From NCBI GenBank assembly GCA_008729055.1, contig SDUX01000007.1:124001-188000 (forward strand): a stretch of DNA of 64,000 bases. The letters are read 5' to 3'. Both the position numbers and the translations under genes were made by a program. The notes under the pieces were generated by a model. That model had not been told where the DNA came from, did no database searches, and saw nothing but the letters and a program-made list of their open reading frames with translations. Shown piece by piece: positions 43,643 to 56,687 of this stretch (its first letter is position 1; every line of letters begins with the position of its first letter). Source of the DNA: Pyropia haitanensis. Taxonomy: Eukaryota > Rhodophyta > Bangiophyceae > Bangiales > Bangiaceae.

Positions 43643-44219
43643 TTTATCCTTTTTTTTGTTGTTTTCTCCACCGACAGAAATGGGGACACATGAAGAAGCG
43701 GGGGTGAAAGAGGGGCAGCCGTGAAGAGGCACAAGAGCAGGCCACAAAAAGAAAAAAAATGCACAACACATTCGCTAAAGCCAGTCTACGGCGCTCGAGT
43801 GTGAGAACAGTAAGGGCACGTGTATTAACGTCAGCCATCGCGATTATTCGCCGAGATCTTTGCCACGTATACACATGATCGCTCGGATGGGTCGGTGGGG
43901 CCTAGTCAACGACGTGAGGGGAGCTAAGCGGGCCGAAATGGGCCTCATTGTCGTCAAATCAGGCAATGAAGTTAGAAATGAACGCGGCGGAAGAAACGCC
44001 GGGCACGAATGAGCGTGTGCCGACTCGTGACGGATAATCTGGTCGCTGGGCTGGCGGGAGCCATCCCGCGAGCCATACGCTGCGAGTTTGGCTCGCGCGG
44101 GGGCTCGGAGCCATCCGAGAGCCATACCATCCGAGACGGTTGCTCCCTCTCGCGCTTTTGTGGCGGGGTTCCTCTGCGGGGGGACCCCCCTCACTCTCCT
44201 ACCGCTGTTTTCTGGCGCT

Positions 44220-44546
44220 ATGGCTTCGGTTGTGGCGCCGGGGGGCGACGGAGAGGCGCTGGCGCGTGCGATTGTCGCGGTCGTCGTCGCCGTCGCCGTC
44301 GACGCGGCGCTGGTTGAACGAATGGGTTTATTGGATTCTGCTCTGACAGTGATTCGGGCCAATGGGGAGGCGGCATTCGCCTCCCCGGCGGATTCTTGTC
44401 ACCCTCCGGCGGTTGTTGCCCCTTCTTCTTCCCCGGCTTCCCCACCCACGCTCGACTCGTCCCCTCCCGCGGCCGCCCCTCCCCCCCATCTGTCATACGT
44501 TGCATCCTTGAATGATCATTTTGGAGGTATGGCTGCACCTTGCTAG
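44220..44546 (+). pseudogene. relic of retrotransposon ORF1 in 5S spacer, after element copy 1
   Basis: Same 108-residue truncated frame as in unit 1. Confidence 0.85.
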
Positions 44547-44886
44547 ACGCGCCCTATTTTACTATTACGTACGGCGTACCATTTATCATCCAGATCGGTG
44601 GTGCTCATCATCGAATACCCTTCCGTGTGGACGTGAACAGGGGCACTTGTCACGTACGTCTTCTCATCGGGTTTGCGGTGGCGGCTTTGGGCACTGCTTC
44701 CCTGCTCGACCTTTGCCCGGCTGTATGCACAAGGCGAGGGTGCGTGCGGGGCCGACGCGGCGGGCTGCTCCTACGACGGTAGTTTTGGCTATGACCAGAT
44801 GCCGAAAGGCAGTACGGGTGACGTCTACTGTGTCGTCGGCCGGTGGTGGACGTGGGGTTGTATGCAGCATGCGAGCATTTTGTGTC

Positions 44887-45008
44887 ACGTACGGCCATAT
44901 CTGAGACACGTGCACCGGAACCCATTCCGAATTCCGAAGTTAAGCGTCCACGAGCTGGGTTAGTAGTCTGGTGAGGGATCACAGGCGAACCCCCAGTGCT
45001 GTACGTCT
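44887..45008 (+). rRNA. 5S ribosomal RNA, copy 6 (intact)
   Basis: Identical to copy 1, with T-run terminator. Confidence 0.95.
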
Positions 45009-45585
45009 TTTATCCTTTTTTTTGTTGTTTTCTCCACCGACAGAAATGGGGACACATGAAGAAGCGGGGGTGAAAGAGGGGCAGCCGTGAAGAGGCACAA
45101 GAGCAGGCCACAAAAAGAAAAAAAATGCACAACACATTCGCTAAAGCCAGTCTACGGCGCTCGAGTGTGAGAACAGTAAGGGCACGTGTATTAACGTCAG
45201 CCATCGCGATTATTCGCCGAGATCTTTGCCACGTATACACATGATCGCTCGGATGGGTCGGTGGGGCCTAGTCAACGACGTGAGGGGAGCTAAGCGGGCC
45301 GAAATGGGCCTCATTGTCGTCAAATCAGGCAATGAAGTTAGAAATGAACGCGGCGGAAGAAACGCCGGGCACGAATGAGCGTGTGCCGACTCGTGACGGA
45401 TAATCTGGTCGCTGGGCTGGCGGGAGCCATCCCGCGAGCCATACGCTGCGAGTTTGGCTCGCGCGGGGGCTCGGAGCCATCCGAGAGCCATACCATCCGA
45501 GACGGTTGCTCCCTCTCGCGCTTTTGTGGCGGGGTTCCTCTGCGGGGGGACCCCCCTCACTCTCCTACCGCTGTTTTCTGGCGCT

Positions 45586-45808
45586 ATGGCTTCGGTTGTG
45601 GCGCCGGGGGGCGACGGAGAGGCGCTGGCGCGTGCGATTGTCGCGGTCGTCGTCGCCGTCGCCGTCGACGCGGCGCTGGTTGAACGAATGGGTTTATTGG
45701 ATTCTGCTCTGACAGTGATTCGGGCCAATGGGGAGGCGGCATTCGCCTCCCCGGCGGATTCTTGTCACCCTCCGGCGGTTGTTGCCCTTCTTCTTCCCCG
45801 GCTTCCCC
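45586..45808 (+). pseudogene. ORF1 relic, truncated at junction with element copy 2
   Basis: Normal relic sequence with one C missing near 45787, then an abrupt change after GGCTTCCCC to sequence of the ORF2 linker. Confidence 0.75.
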
Positions 45809-48800
45809 GCCCCGCTGCGACGCGGCCCAGCCCCGCCCAACGCCCCCTCCAGCGGGCGGACCTAGGTGCCACGGCCGCCCCGGCGAGGGGGGGGGTGCTG
45901 TCGCAGGCGGCGCGCGGGGTCGCTCGGAGCTGGTGCCCGGGCGCGGTGGGGGCGATTCCCCTGCGCCTCTCCTGCTGTGGTGCGTGATCGCACGCGCGCC
46001 GTTCGTCGGCGGGGGCAGAATTTCGCCGCTCGCTGCCGGTCGAGGGCGTAATTCGCGCGTCAGGTGCCGCCGGATTCGTTCCGCACTCGCGCCCGCGATG
46101 GTGGCGGTCGGGTTTCGCCATCTGCCTGCACCCTGCGCACCCGTCGTCCGCGGCAGTGGTGCGTTTGATTGCCCTGCCCCCGCCCATCGCCGAGGGCGCG
46201 GGGCGGTGGTCCACCGCGCCGTCCGGCGGCTGTCTGTCTCGTGTTCGCGCCGCGGCTGCTTCGCGCTCACGGCGGCCGGCGTCGTGCAGGACGGCGGGAG
46301 CGGGCCGTCCGTAGTCTGCTGGCGATTATTCTCCGCCTTTTTTGTTTCGTGGTGGGGGGCCGAGCGGTGGCGTTTGGCGGTGGGGCGCGTGCAACGGGCG
46401 CGCCGCCCCGCGGTGCTGGTGGAACCCGCCGCGGCGGCCGCCGCGACCGCAACAGCAAAGCGCCACCGCGGCCAGGTGGGCCGGCCCGGCGGGTGGCGGT
46501 GGCAGGCGCTGCCGCCCCCGCCGACTCCACGGTCGCGGCCGGCGGCCGCGCGCGGGGCGCAAGCGGCCGCAGCGGAGGCGCGGCGGCGGCGCCCTACGAG
46601 GGCGCCACGGCAGCGGAGGCCGGCCGCGCGGCCGATGCGGGGGGGGCAGCTCGACGCGGCGGCCCCGTGCCGGCGGGGGTCTGGCGTCCTTCGGCGGCCG
46701 CGGACGGCGCCGCGACGGGCGGACGCGGCGGCGACGTGACGACCGCGGCGGCGGCGCAGAATGGGCTGCGTCGGCGCGGGGGCGGGGGCGGCAACGGGCG
46801 GCGGGGCCACGGGAGGGGGGACCGCTGCAGCGCTGAACGCGACGGCCGCGACGACGACGGGTCAGGCGGGTAGTCTGGAGTGGGCCGGGGCAGTGCGAGG
46901 GCGGCGGAGTCCAACGTGATGGGGGGGGGGATCCCCCTCCGTCGGCCCCCGCCTCCGCCCCGCCTACCCGCGCCACTGCCCAGCCGCCGGCACTGGCGGC
47001 GGACGCCGGGCTGCGGCGGGGCGCATGGCGGAGGTGCGACGACCGCGCGTCGGCGGCGGTGTGGACGGCGGCAGGTGAGGCGGCCAGAGCGCGCCGGGTG
47101 CGCAGGGCTGGCGAGGGGCGGCGAGCGGCGGCGGCGAAACGACTGCGGACGGGCCCCGGCGTCGGCGCAGGCCGCGGCGGTGGCGACGGGAGGACGTGCG
47201 GTGCTGGGGGGGGCGGACGGGCGGCGCGCCGACGCGCCGAGCCGGAGACGGCGGCTGGGTGGGCGCGGCGGGAAGGTGGTGGCGGGCGTGGACGGGGCTA
47301 CATGGCGGGGTTGAGCGCAGCCGTTGGCCTGCGCGCCCCGCCTGCGTCTGCCTGCTCCCACGCGCGCACGCCCCTCCGCGGCTGGCGACACGGCCGCCTT
47401 TTTGGGCAGCGGCAACGCTGGCTCGGGTGGCCGCGCTGCGTCTGCTGTGCTGCTGGCTGAGGCGGCGGCGGACGACGACGGCGCGGCGTTGGCGGCGGAC
47501 GGCACCGGCACGCCGTTCGGCGCGAGCGCGTTGGGCGTGGCGCTCCGCGGTGGGGTGTTGGCGGCGGTCGGGAGCCGTAGGGCTGCCGCCGCAGCGCGGC
47601 TGACGCGGCGGTTCGGGCAGGTGCTGGCCGGCGCAGGGCGGCAAGGCCGGGCGGGGCGTGCTTGCGGGGCCGCGGCAGGGGCGTGTTGCGCAGGTGGAAC
47701 TGCTTGGGAGGGGCAGTCCGCACCCTTCTGGCGGCCCTTCCTGCTGCGGCCACCGTCGCGCTGGCATCACCCCTGCGCTGGGGACGCCCGGGAGGTGGCC
47801 GGGCTGTCGGGCGCCCGACCGACTTGCGAGCGCGCCCGTGCCAGCCGCTCGTGGCGTGGCCGGCGGCAGAGTCGGCCACGGTAAGCGGCGGCGGTGCGGC
47901 CGCATTCGCCGGCCGCTGCCTGGGAGGCGCGCCGGCGCTGGCGCCGCTCATGCCACCCGACCCCCCCATGGGGTGGGCGGATGGCCGTGCGGCTGCACCT
48001 GCCGCCGCCTCTCCGACGGAGGGCCGCCCACGAACCAACGACGACGGCGTCAGCGGCGGCCGCCGCCGCGGCCGCGGTCCAGCCCCTGCCGGCCGGCGAC
48101 GCCCTCGCCGCCGGTCCGGACGCGCACCCAACACTGGGTCGCAGGGGTGGTTTCACCGCGGCCGCGGGGCGGCCGCCGCTTCGCCGTCCGGCGCCGTTTT
48201 GATTGCGGCCGAGCGGCCGTCCAGCCGCGCCCCCTCGCGCCGGATACCCCTCGGAGTACACCCGCCGCGCCCCAAGCGCGCGCCGGCCGCCGGTGTCGCC
48301 CGCCGGGCTTGCCCGCGCAGTCTCCGCCTCACCTCCTGTGGTTCCCATCAACCACGGCCCCTGGCCTACACATGCCATGGGAGATGACAGAGCGGCGGCC
48401 ACGGCGGCGTGGCAGCGGTGGCTAGGGTAACGCGCCGACGGCGCAGCGAGACCTGGCGCAGCCTGCCGGCGCTGGCGGCGCAGACGCGGCTGTGGCGGCG
48501 GGCTTCCCTCGCCGGGCGGTGCGCGCATGGCGGCATTTGAGGGGGGCGGCGCGGGTCTGTTTCTGGGCCCCTGCCACCAGCGGCCGGGCTGTGCACCACC
48601 GCATCGGCGGGGATGAGATGCGGGCGGCCGTGCGGATTGTGGTTGGCGTATGGCGGCCGGCGTTCGGCTCGCGCCCTCTGCGCTGTCGCTGCGGCCGCAG
48701 TGGTGCGCGCCGATCGGCGCCCACCTTTCTCGAGAATGTTCCGAGCAAGTGGCGAACCGGACGCGGCGCCATCACGCCGCATCTCTCACCTCGTTGCCGG

Positions 48801-49195
48801 GACGGCGCTGCGCGCGTCCGGAAGGAGTGGGCGGCACGTCGAGCTGGAGCTCCGGCTGGGCGAGGAGACGCCAGGGCTTCCCTCCGCCCGGACCTGTGCG
48901 CGAACGCGCGCGGGGTCGGGCGTGCGCGTGGGTGGGGGACGTTTCCGGTTCGTGTCCGCCCTGGCGGGAAGGTGTGCTGTCGGGGTGGTCGCCCAACCCT
49001 CGACAGGCTGCGCCGCGCCTGGACGGGAAGGCGGATTGAAGGCGGCCAAAGTACGGCGCGCTCAATCTTCCCCCGCGCCGACCGCCATCCCACCTTCACG
49101 CTGCCCCTCAGTGTGGGACGGCGTATGGTCGGTTGTGGGGCGCGGCGACGGCAGAGTTCCTGGCGGCGGGCGGCTGGGGGGGCCGGACGGGCGGC
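45809..49195 (+). pseudogene. indel-riddled ORF2 linker and endonuclease segment
   Basis: Aligns to 40015-43315 of copy 1 but with a one-base insertion or deletion every ~20-30 bases, insertions predominating and substitutions few. An example is the endonuclease region near 48740-49000, where extra bases break every frame. No open frame survives. The error type points to uncorrected long-read sequence rather than ordinary decay. Confidence 0.8.
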
Positions 49196-52100
49196 GCCGT
49201 GGACGCGGAGCTGGCGCCGGCCAAGTGCCGCGCCTGGTCGCCCACGGCGCGGCCACCGCCTGCTGACCTCGCCACGCAGTGGAGCGCGGAGGGGATCGAG
49301 CAGTTTTCCACCCCCCTAGGCGGCCCGGACTTTGTCGACCGGCGCGGTGGCCGCGGCGGTGCGCCGGCAGGAGGCGGTGGTGGCGGCCGTCACCGCTCTC
49401 CCAGACGAGGAGCTGCAGGCCCAGCTCCTCCTGCTGCGCCTCTGCGCGGGCCCGGGCACTACCTACGCCCTCCGCGCCTTTCCCCCTGACGCCGGCGCGG
49501 CAGTCGCCGCTGCCTCTGACCGGCTGTCGGCGGCCGCCCTGGCGTCGCTGGTGGAGGAGGCGCACGACGGACCGGCGGAACGCGCTGCGCTGCTGGAGCG
49601 CGCGGCGCTGCCGGTGGCCCTGGGCGGCCTCGGCCTGTGTGACCGGCGCCGGGTGGCGCCTGCGGCGGCGCTAGCGTCCTGGGTCGACGCCATCCGCGAC
49701 GGCCAGGCGCACTCGCCAGCGCTGCGCGCCCTCGGCGCCGCCGTGACCGGCGCACCGGAGCCGAGCGCGGCGGAGGCGCGCGCGGCGGCGGAGGCTCGGA
49801 CGGCCGCCGCGGACCACCCCCCTACTGCGACAGCCAACGGTGGTGGGGGGGGGGCCGGGCCGAGGCACGCGAGGCGCGAGGAGCTGCACTGGCCGCGTCG
49901 GCGCTGGGCGTTGTTGGTGCCGGACGTGCGGACGTGGCCGCGGACGCGGGCGCGTGGGCAGCACTGGTGGGCCGCCTACGAGCCCTCGCCCTCGCCCACG
50001 CGGATCCGCTGCGGGCGGCCACGTGTGCGGGGCACGTGGCCGCGGAGGCACCCGCGGCGGGGCATCCACCGCAATCGGCGCGTCCCGCTCCCGCACAAAT
50101 ATTGCGGGCGGCGGGCGTCTCGCCCGCGCGATCGCCAGCCGCGAGGCCGATCCCCCCCCCGGACGATCTCCCCACGGGGGGCCGGGGCGCGGCGAAACCG
50201 CCACCTCCCCCCACTCCCTCCGGGGGGGCAGGGGTTGGCGGCGACCCGCCGCCGGCGGTTACGAAGTCGCCGCCGCCGCCGTCGGCGGTGGCAGATTCGC
50301 CGCCGACGCCGCCGCCGGCGGTGGTAAATTCACCGCCGCCGCCGCCGGCCGGTTTTGTTTCGCCGCCGCCGCCGGCCGATTTTGTCTCGCCGCCGCCGCC
50401 GCCGCCGGCGGCCGCGGCGAATTCGCCGTCGTCCGCCCGGCGGCACGCTGCACACGTGCGGCGTGGTGCGGTTTTGGCTTCGTCCCTTCTCCCGGCCACG
50501 GGGGCGGCGGCGATCTGGCCGACCTCGCCGCCGGCACCGTCTGGCCAGCCCGCGCCGCGGCTTTGGCTGCGGCCACGGCGCCGGCGCGCGGCGGACAGGG
50601 GCACCGCCCGCTCGGCAGCAACCCCCACTTTTTTGTCGTTGGGGTGGCCAGGCGGGGGCGGTGGCGGCGGGGCGTATGGCGCGCTGCCACCCCCGCGGTC
50701 GGTGGACCCGCCGGCTGTGGGGGCCGCCACCGGCGCCTCCCGCGGTTGCCACGATGGCGCCGGCGCGGCGCCGCTGGCGGCCACACTTGCGGCCGGTCCG
50801 CTGGCCGGGGGAGTCGGGGCGGGCGACGGGCCACCTCCCCCTGTCGTCGCCCCGGCCAAGGCCGGCTGCCGCGAGCGGCGGCGGGACGGTGGCGCGGCGG
50901 ACGGCGCGGCGGCGAGGCGCGGCGGCAAGAGCGGCACGGCCGTAGCGGCTGGCTGCGCGGGCGGTGCGGTGGCGGCAGCGGACCGCGCGGCCGCGGTGTC
51001 GGTGGTGGTACTGCCGGTGGCGTCGGCGTCCGCGGACGGCGCCGGGACGGCAGCGGGCGTCGGCGACGCGACGGTGGAGGGCGGCGGCGACCTGGCGACC
51101 GTGGCGGCGGCGGCTGGGTTAGGCGTCGGCGCGGGGGTGGTCGCGGCGACGGGTGGGCGCGGGGCGCCAGGGAGGGTGGACCGCCGCGCGCTGGCCGCGC
51201 CGGCCGCGACGGCGACGGCGGGGGAGCCTGGCGGGGGCTGGGGCAGTGGCGGGGGCGGCACGGTCCCACGGGATGGAGGGGGGCGATCCTCCTCCGTCGG
51301 CCCCCACGCCTCCGCCCGGCCGACTCCTGCCGCTGCCCCGGCCGCCGGCATGGGGGCGACGCCGGGCTGCGTCGGGGCGCTGGCGGAAGCTGCTGCAGAC
51401 GTGGCACCGGCGGCGGCGCGGACGGCGGGGGGGACGACGGGCGGCGCCGGCGCGGCAAGGCTGGCGAGGGGCGGCGACGCGGTGGCGGCGACGACGGCGG
51501 ACGGGCCCGGCGTCGGCGGCAGCGCGGCGGCGGCGACGGGGGGACGTGTGGCGCCGGAGGGGTCGGATGGCTGCGCGCCGGCCGCGCCGGTGATGGCGGA
51601 AGGGGTTGGTGGGGCTGGCGTGGATGTTGGCGGTGGCGGGTGCGGCAGAGGCGTGTCTGATGGAGGGGGCCGATACCCCTCCCGCGGCGCCCCCGCTGCC
51701 GACCGGCCAGCCCCCGCGCCACGCCCCCCCCCAGCGGGCGGCCTAGTGCCACGGCCGCCCCGGCGAGGGGGGGGGGTGCTGGTCGTGGCGGCCGCGGGGT
51801 CGCCGGACTGGTGCCCGGCGGGGGGGGGCGATTCCCCCCTGGCGGCCCCGCTGGCTGTGGTGGCGGATTCGCCGCCGCCGCCGTCGGCGGGGGCAGATTT
51901 TTCGCCGCCGCTGCCGGCGATGGCGAATTCGCCGCAGGTGCCCCCGGCCGGATTCGTTCCGCCACCGCCGCCGCCGATGGTGGCGGCGGCGATTTCGCCA
52001 TCGTTCGCCCGCCGCCCCGCCGCCCGCCGGCGGCAGGGTGCGTTGATTGCCTCGCCCCCGCCCACGGCCACGGGCGCGGGGGCGGTACGGTCCACCGCGC

Positions 52101-55100
52101 CGCCGGCGGCGTCTGCCGTGTTCGCGCCGCGGCTGCTGTCGCGGCCACGGCGCCGGCGCGCAGGCGGCGGGAGCGCCGCCCGTACGGCGGCGATACTCGC
52201 CTTTTTGTTGGGTGGGGGGCCGAGCGGTGGCGTTGGCGGTGGGGCGCGTGGCACGCCGCCGCCCCCGCGGCTGGTGGACCCGCCGGCGGCGGCCGCCGCG
52301 ACCGGCACAGCAAGCGCCACCGCGGCCGGTGGGCCGGCCCGGCGGGTTGGCGGGTGCAGGCGGCTGCCGCCCCCCGCCGACTCCACGGTCGCGGCCGGCG
52401 GCCGCGCGCGGGGGCGCCACAGCGGCGCAGCGGACGGCGCGGCGGCGGCGCCCTACGAGGGCGGCACGGCAGCGGAGGCCGGCCACGCCGCCGATGCGGG
52501 GGGGGCAGTCGACTGCGGCGGCCCCGTGCCGGCGGGGGTGCTGGCGTTCGCGTCGGCGGCCGCGGACGGCGCCGCGACGGCGGACGGCGGCGGCGACGTG
52601 ACGACCGCGGCGGCGGCCGATGGGCTTGGCGTCGGCGCGGGGGCGGGGGCGGCAACGGGCGGGCGCGGGCCACCGGGGAGGGGGGACCGCTGCGCGCTCG
52701 ACGCGCCGGCCGCGACGACGACGGCGGGGGAGTCTGGAGTGGGCCGGGGCAGTGGCGAGGGCGGCGGGGTCCAACGTGATGGAGGGGGGCGATCCCCCTC
52801 CGTCGGCGCTCCCGCCTCCGCCCCGCCTACCCCCGCCACTGCCCCAGCCGCCGGCATGGCGGCGACGCCGGGCTGCGGCGGGGCGCTGGCGGAGGCTGCC
52901 GACGACACGGCGTCGGCGGCGGTGTGGACGGCGGCGGTGAGGGCGGCCGGCGCCGGTGCGGCAGGGCTGGCGAGGGGCGGCGACGCGGCGGCGGCGACAA
53001 CTGCGGACGGGCCCGGCGTCGGCGCAGGCGCGGCGGTGGCGACGGGAGGACGTGCGGTGCTGGGGGGGGCGGACGGCGGCGCGCCGACCGCGCCGGAGAC
53101 GGCGGGCTGGGTGGGCGCGGCGGGAGGTGGTGGCGGGCGTGGACGGGGGCTACATGGCGGGGTTGAGCGCAGCCACGTTGCCTGCGCCCCCGCTGCCGTC
53201 CTGCCTGCTCCCGCGCCACGCCCCTCCGCGGCTGGCGACACGGCCGCCTTTTTGGGCAGCGGCAACACGTTGGCTCGGGGTGGCGGCGCTGCGTCTGCTG
53301 TGCTGCTGGCTGAGGCGGCGGCGGACGACGGCGGCGCGGCGTTGGCGGCGGGCAGCACCGGCACACCGTCGGCGCCGAGCGCGGTTGGGCGTGGCGTCCG
53401 CGGTGGGGTGTTGGCGGCGTCGGGCAGCCGTAGGGCTGCCGGCCGCAGCGCGGCTGACGCGCCGGTTCGGGCGGTGCTGGCCGGCGCAGGGCGGCAGGCC
53501 GTGGCGGGGCGTGGTTGCGGGGCGCCGGGCAGGGGCGGTGGTTGCGCAGGTGGACTGCTGGGAGGGGGCAGTCCGCACCCTTCTGGCGGCCCTCCTGCTG
53601 CGGCCACCGTCCGCTGGCTCACCCCTGGCGCTGGGACGCCGGGAGGTGGCTGGCTGTCGGGCGCCCCACACCCGACTTGCGAGGCGCCCGTGCCAGCCGC
53701 CTCGATGGCGTGGCCGAGCGGCAGAGTCGGCCACGGTAGCGGCGGCGGTGCGGCCGCATCGCCGGCCGCTGCCTGGGAGGGCGCCGGCGCTGCGCCGCTC
53801 ATCGCCACCATGGGGTGGGCGGATGCCGTGCGGCTGCACCTGCCGCTCGCCTCTCCGACGGAGGCCGCCACGACCAACGACGACGGCGTCAGCGCGCCCG
53901 CCGCCGCGGCCGCGGCCAGCCCCTGCCGGCCGGCGACGCCCTCGCCGCCGGTCCGGACGGCACCCAACACTGGGTCGCCGGGGTGGTTCACGCGGCCGGG
54001 GCGGCCGCGCTCGCCGTCCGGCCGCCGTTTGATTGCGGCCGAGCGGCCGTCCAGCCGCGGCCCCCCGGCGCCGGTACCCCTCGGGGTACCCCGCCGCGCC
54101 CCAAGCGCGGCGCCGGCCGCCGGTGTCGCCCCGCCGGGCTGCCCGCCAGTCTCCGCCTCACCTCCTGTGGTTCCCACCGACACCACGGCCCCTGGCCTAC
54201 ACCGGCCCATGGGAGATGACAGAGCGGCGGCCACGGCGGCCTGGCAGCGGTGGCTGAGGGGTAACGCGCCGACGGCGCAGCGAGACCTGGCGCGGCCTGC
54301 CGCGCTGGCGGCGCAGACGCGGCTGTGGCGGCGGGCTTCCCTCGCCGGGCGGGCGCGCATGGCGGCATGTGAGGGGGGCGGCGCGGGTCTGTTTCTGGGC
54401 GCCCTCCCCACCAGCGGCCGGGCTGGCACCCGCATCGGCGGGGATGAGATGCGGGCGGCCGTGCGGATGTGGTTGGGCGTTGCGGCGCGGCCGTCGGCTC
54501 GCCCTCTGCGCTGTCGCTGCGGCGCAGTGGTGCGCGCCGACGGCGCCCACTTTCTCGGAGAATGTTCCGAGCAAGTGGGCGACCGGACGCGGCGCCATCA
54601 CGCCATCTCTCACCTCGTTGCCGACGCGCTGCGCGCGTCCGGACGGTGGGCGGCCGTCGAGCTGGAGCTCCGGCTGGGCGAGGAGCGCCAGGGCTCCCTC
54701 CGCCCGGACCTGTGCGCAACGCGCGCGGGGTCGGGCGTGCGCGTGTGGGGGGACGTTTCCGTTGTGTCCCCCCTGCGGGAGGTGGTGCTGTCGAGGGTGG
54801 TCGCCCACCCTCGACAGGCTGCCGCCGCCGCCTGGCGGGAGGGGATGAAGGCGGCCAAGTACGGCGCTCATCTTCCCCCCGCCGACCCGCCATCCACCTT
54901 CACGCCCCTCGTGTGGGAGGCGTATGGTCGGGTGGGGCCGGCGACGGCAGAGTTCCTGGCGGCGGCGCTGGGGGGGCCGACGGGCGGCCCGGCGCATGCG
55001 ACGCTGCTGCGACGCGTGAGCGTCGCGCTGTGGCGTGCCAACGCTCGGGCGGCCTTGACCGGCGTGCGCAACAGCACGCCCACCGCGGAGTCGGGCGACA

Positions 55101-55156
55101 TGGCTACCACGGCCAACGCGAGCGGCCACGACTTGTTTGCGAGAATTAGCGGGTAG
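49196..55156 (+). CDS. retrotransposon ORF2 (copy 2), C-terminal part
   Basis: Starts within the post-motif-C part of the RT (VDAELAPAKCRAWSP) and continues, after a one-base insertion near 49340, in one frame (open 49934-55156) through RT thumb, linker with internal duplication and endonuclease (RCRCGAVV, HFLGECSEQ, RPDLCA, VWGDVSV). The final frame has the same length as in copy 1 (within three bases), showing that the linker is kept open in two separate copies. The N-terminal domains are absent. Confidence 0.8.
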
Positions 55157-55215
55157 GGGGTAGTAGCCCCCCTGCGGGTGGTCTGAGGAATCCGTTCCTA
55201 GCAGAGAGTAAAACG
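55157..55215 (+). other. retrotransposon 3' UTR, copy 2
   Basis: 59 nt, same end (AGAGAGTAAAACG) as copy 1. Substitutions fall mainly in hairpin loops. Confidence 0.65.
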
Positions 55216-55321
55216 GAGACACGTGCACCGGAACCCATTCCGAATTCCGAAGTTAAGCGTCCACGAGCTGGGTTAGTAGTCTGGTGAGGGATCACAGGCG
55301 AACCCCCAGTGCTGTACGTCT
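55216..55321 (+). rRNA. 5S rRNA gene interrupted by retrotransposon copy 2 (nt 17 onward)
   Basis: Begins at GAGACACGTGCACC exactly as at 43537; the first 16 nt are missing. Confidence 0.9.
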
Positions 55322-55898
55322 TTTATCCTTTTTTTTGTTGTTTTCTCCACCGACAGAAATGGGGACACATGAAGAAGCGGGGGTGAAAGAGGGGCAGCCG
55401 TGAAGAGGCACAAGAGCAGGCCACAAAAAGAAAAAAAATGCACAACACATTCGCTAAAGCCAGTCTACGGCGCTCGAGTGTGAGAACAGTAAGGGCACGT
55501 GTATTAACGTCAGCCATCGCGATTATTCGCCGAGATCTTTGCCACGTATACACATGATCGCTCGGATGGGTCGGTGGGGCCTAGTCAACGACGTGAGGGG
55601 AGCTAAGCGGGCCGAAATGGGCCTCATTGTCGTCAAATCAGGCAATGAAGTTAGAAATGAACGCGGCGGAAGAAACGCCGGGCACGAATGAGCGTGGGCC
55701 GACTCGTGACGGATAATCTGGTCGCTGGGCTGGCGGGAGCCATCCCGCGAGCCATACGCTGCGAGTTTGGCTCGCGCGGGGGCTCGGAGCCATCCGAGAG
55801 CCATACCATCCGAGACGGTTGCTCCCTCTCGCGCTTTTGTGGCGGGGTTCCTCTGCGGGGGGACCCCCCTCACTCTCCTACCGCTGTTTTCTGGCGCT

Positions 55899-56225
55899 AT
55901 GGCTTCGGTTGTGGCGCCGGGGGGCGACGGAGAGGCGCTGGCGCGTGCGATTGTCGCGGTCGTCGTCGCCGTCGCCGTCGACGCGGCGCTGGTTGAACGA
56001 ATGGGTTTATTGGATTCTGCTCTGACAGTGATTCGGGCCAATGGGGAGGCGGCATTCGCCTCCCCGGCGGATTCTTGTCACCCTCCGGCGGTTGTTGCCC
56101 CTTCTTCTTCCCCGGCTTCCCCACCCACGCTCGACTCGTCCCCTCCCGCGGCCGCCCCTCCCCCCCATCTGTCATACGTTGCATCCTTGAATGATCATTT
56201 TGGAGGTATGGCTGCACCTTGCTAG
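55899..56225 (+). pseudogene. relic of retrotransposon ORF1 in 5S spacer, after element copy 2
   Basis: Same 108-residue truncated frame as in unit 1. Confidence 0.85.
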
Positions 56226-56565
56226 ACGCGCCCTATTTTACTATTACGTACGGCGTACCATTTATCATCCAGATCGGTGGTGCTCATCATCGAATACCCA
56301 TCCGTGTGGACGTGAGCAGGGGCACTTGTCACGTACGTCTTCTCATCGGGTTTGCGGTGGCGGCTTTGGGCACTGCTTCCCTGCTCGACCTTTGCCCGGC
56401 TGTATGCACAAGGCGAGGGTGCGTGCGGGGCCGACGCGGCGGGCTGCTCCTACGACGGTAGTTTTGGCTATGACCAGATGCCGAAAGGCAGTACGGGTGA
56501 CGTCTACTGTGTCGTCGGCCGGTGGTGGACGTGGGGTTGTATGCAGCATGCGAGCATTTTGTGTC

Positions 56566-56687
56566 ACGTACGGCCATATCTGAGACACGTGCACCGGAAC
56601 CCATTCCGAATTCCGAAGTTAAGCGTCCACGAGCTGGGTTAGTAGTCTGGTGAGGGATCACAGGCGAACCCCCAGTGCTGTACGTCT
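56566..56687 (+). rRNA. 5S ribosomal RNA, copy 7 (intact)
   Basis: Identical to copy 1. Its spacer continues into retrotransposon copy 3 at 57235. Confidence 0.95.

Larger units (their letters stand above)
43643..45808 (+). repeat. 5S spacer, one intact 5S gene and partial unit between element copies 1 and 2
   Basis: Matches the array unit exactly in spacing (virtual 5S start 43521 to 44887 is 1366 bp). The second unit breaks off inside the ORF1 relic near 45808, where noisy element sequence begins. Confidence 0.9.
45809..55215 (+). mobile_element. 5S-specific retrotransposon, copy 2 (rearranged, possibly misassembled)
   Basis: Consists of an indel-rich stretch equal to the second half of the ORF2 linker plus the endonuclease (45809-49195), joined at about 49196 to sequence beginning late in the reverse transcriptase and running through linker, endonuclease and 3' UTR to the 5S junction (GAGACACG at 55216). 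Order is therefore linker-endonuclease, then RT end-linker-endonuclease. ORF1, the fingers and most of the RT are missing. Confidence 0.8.
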
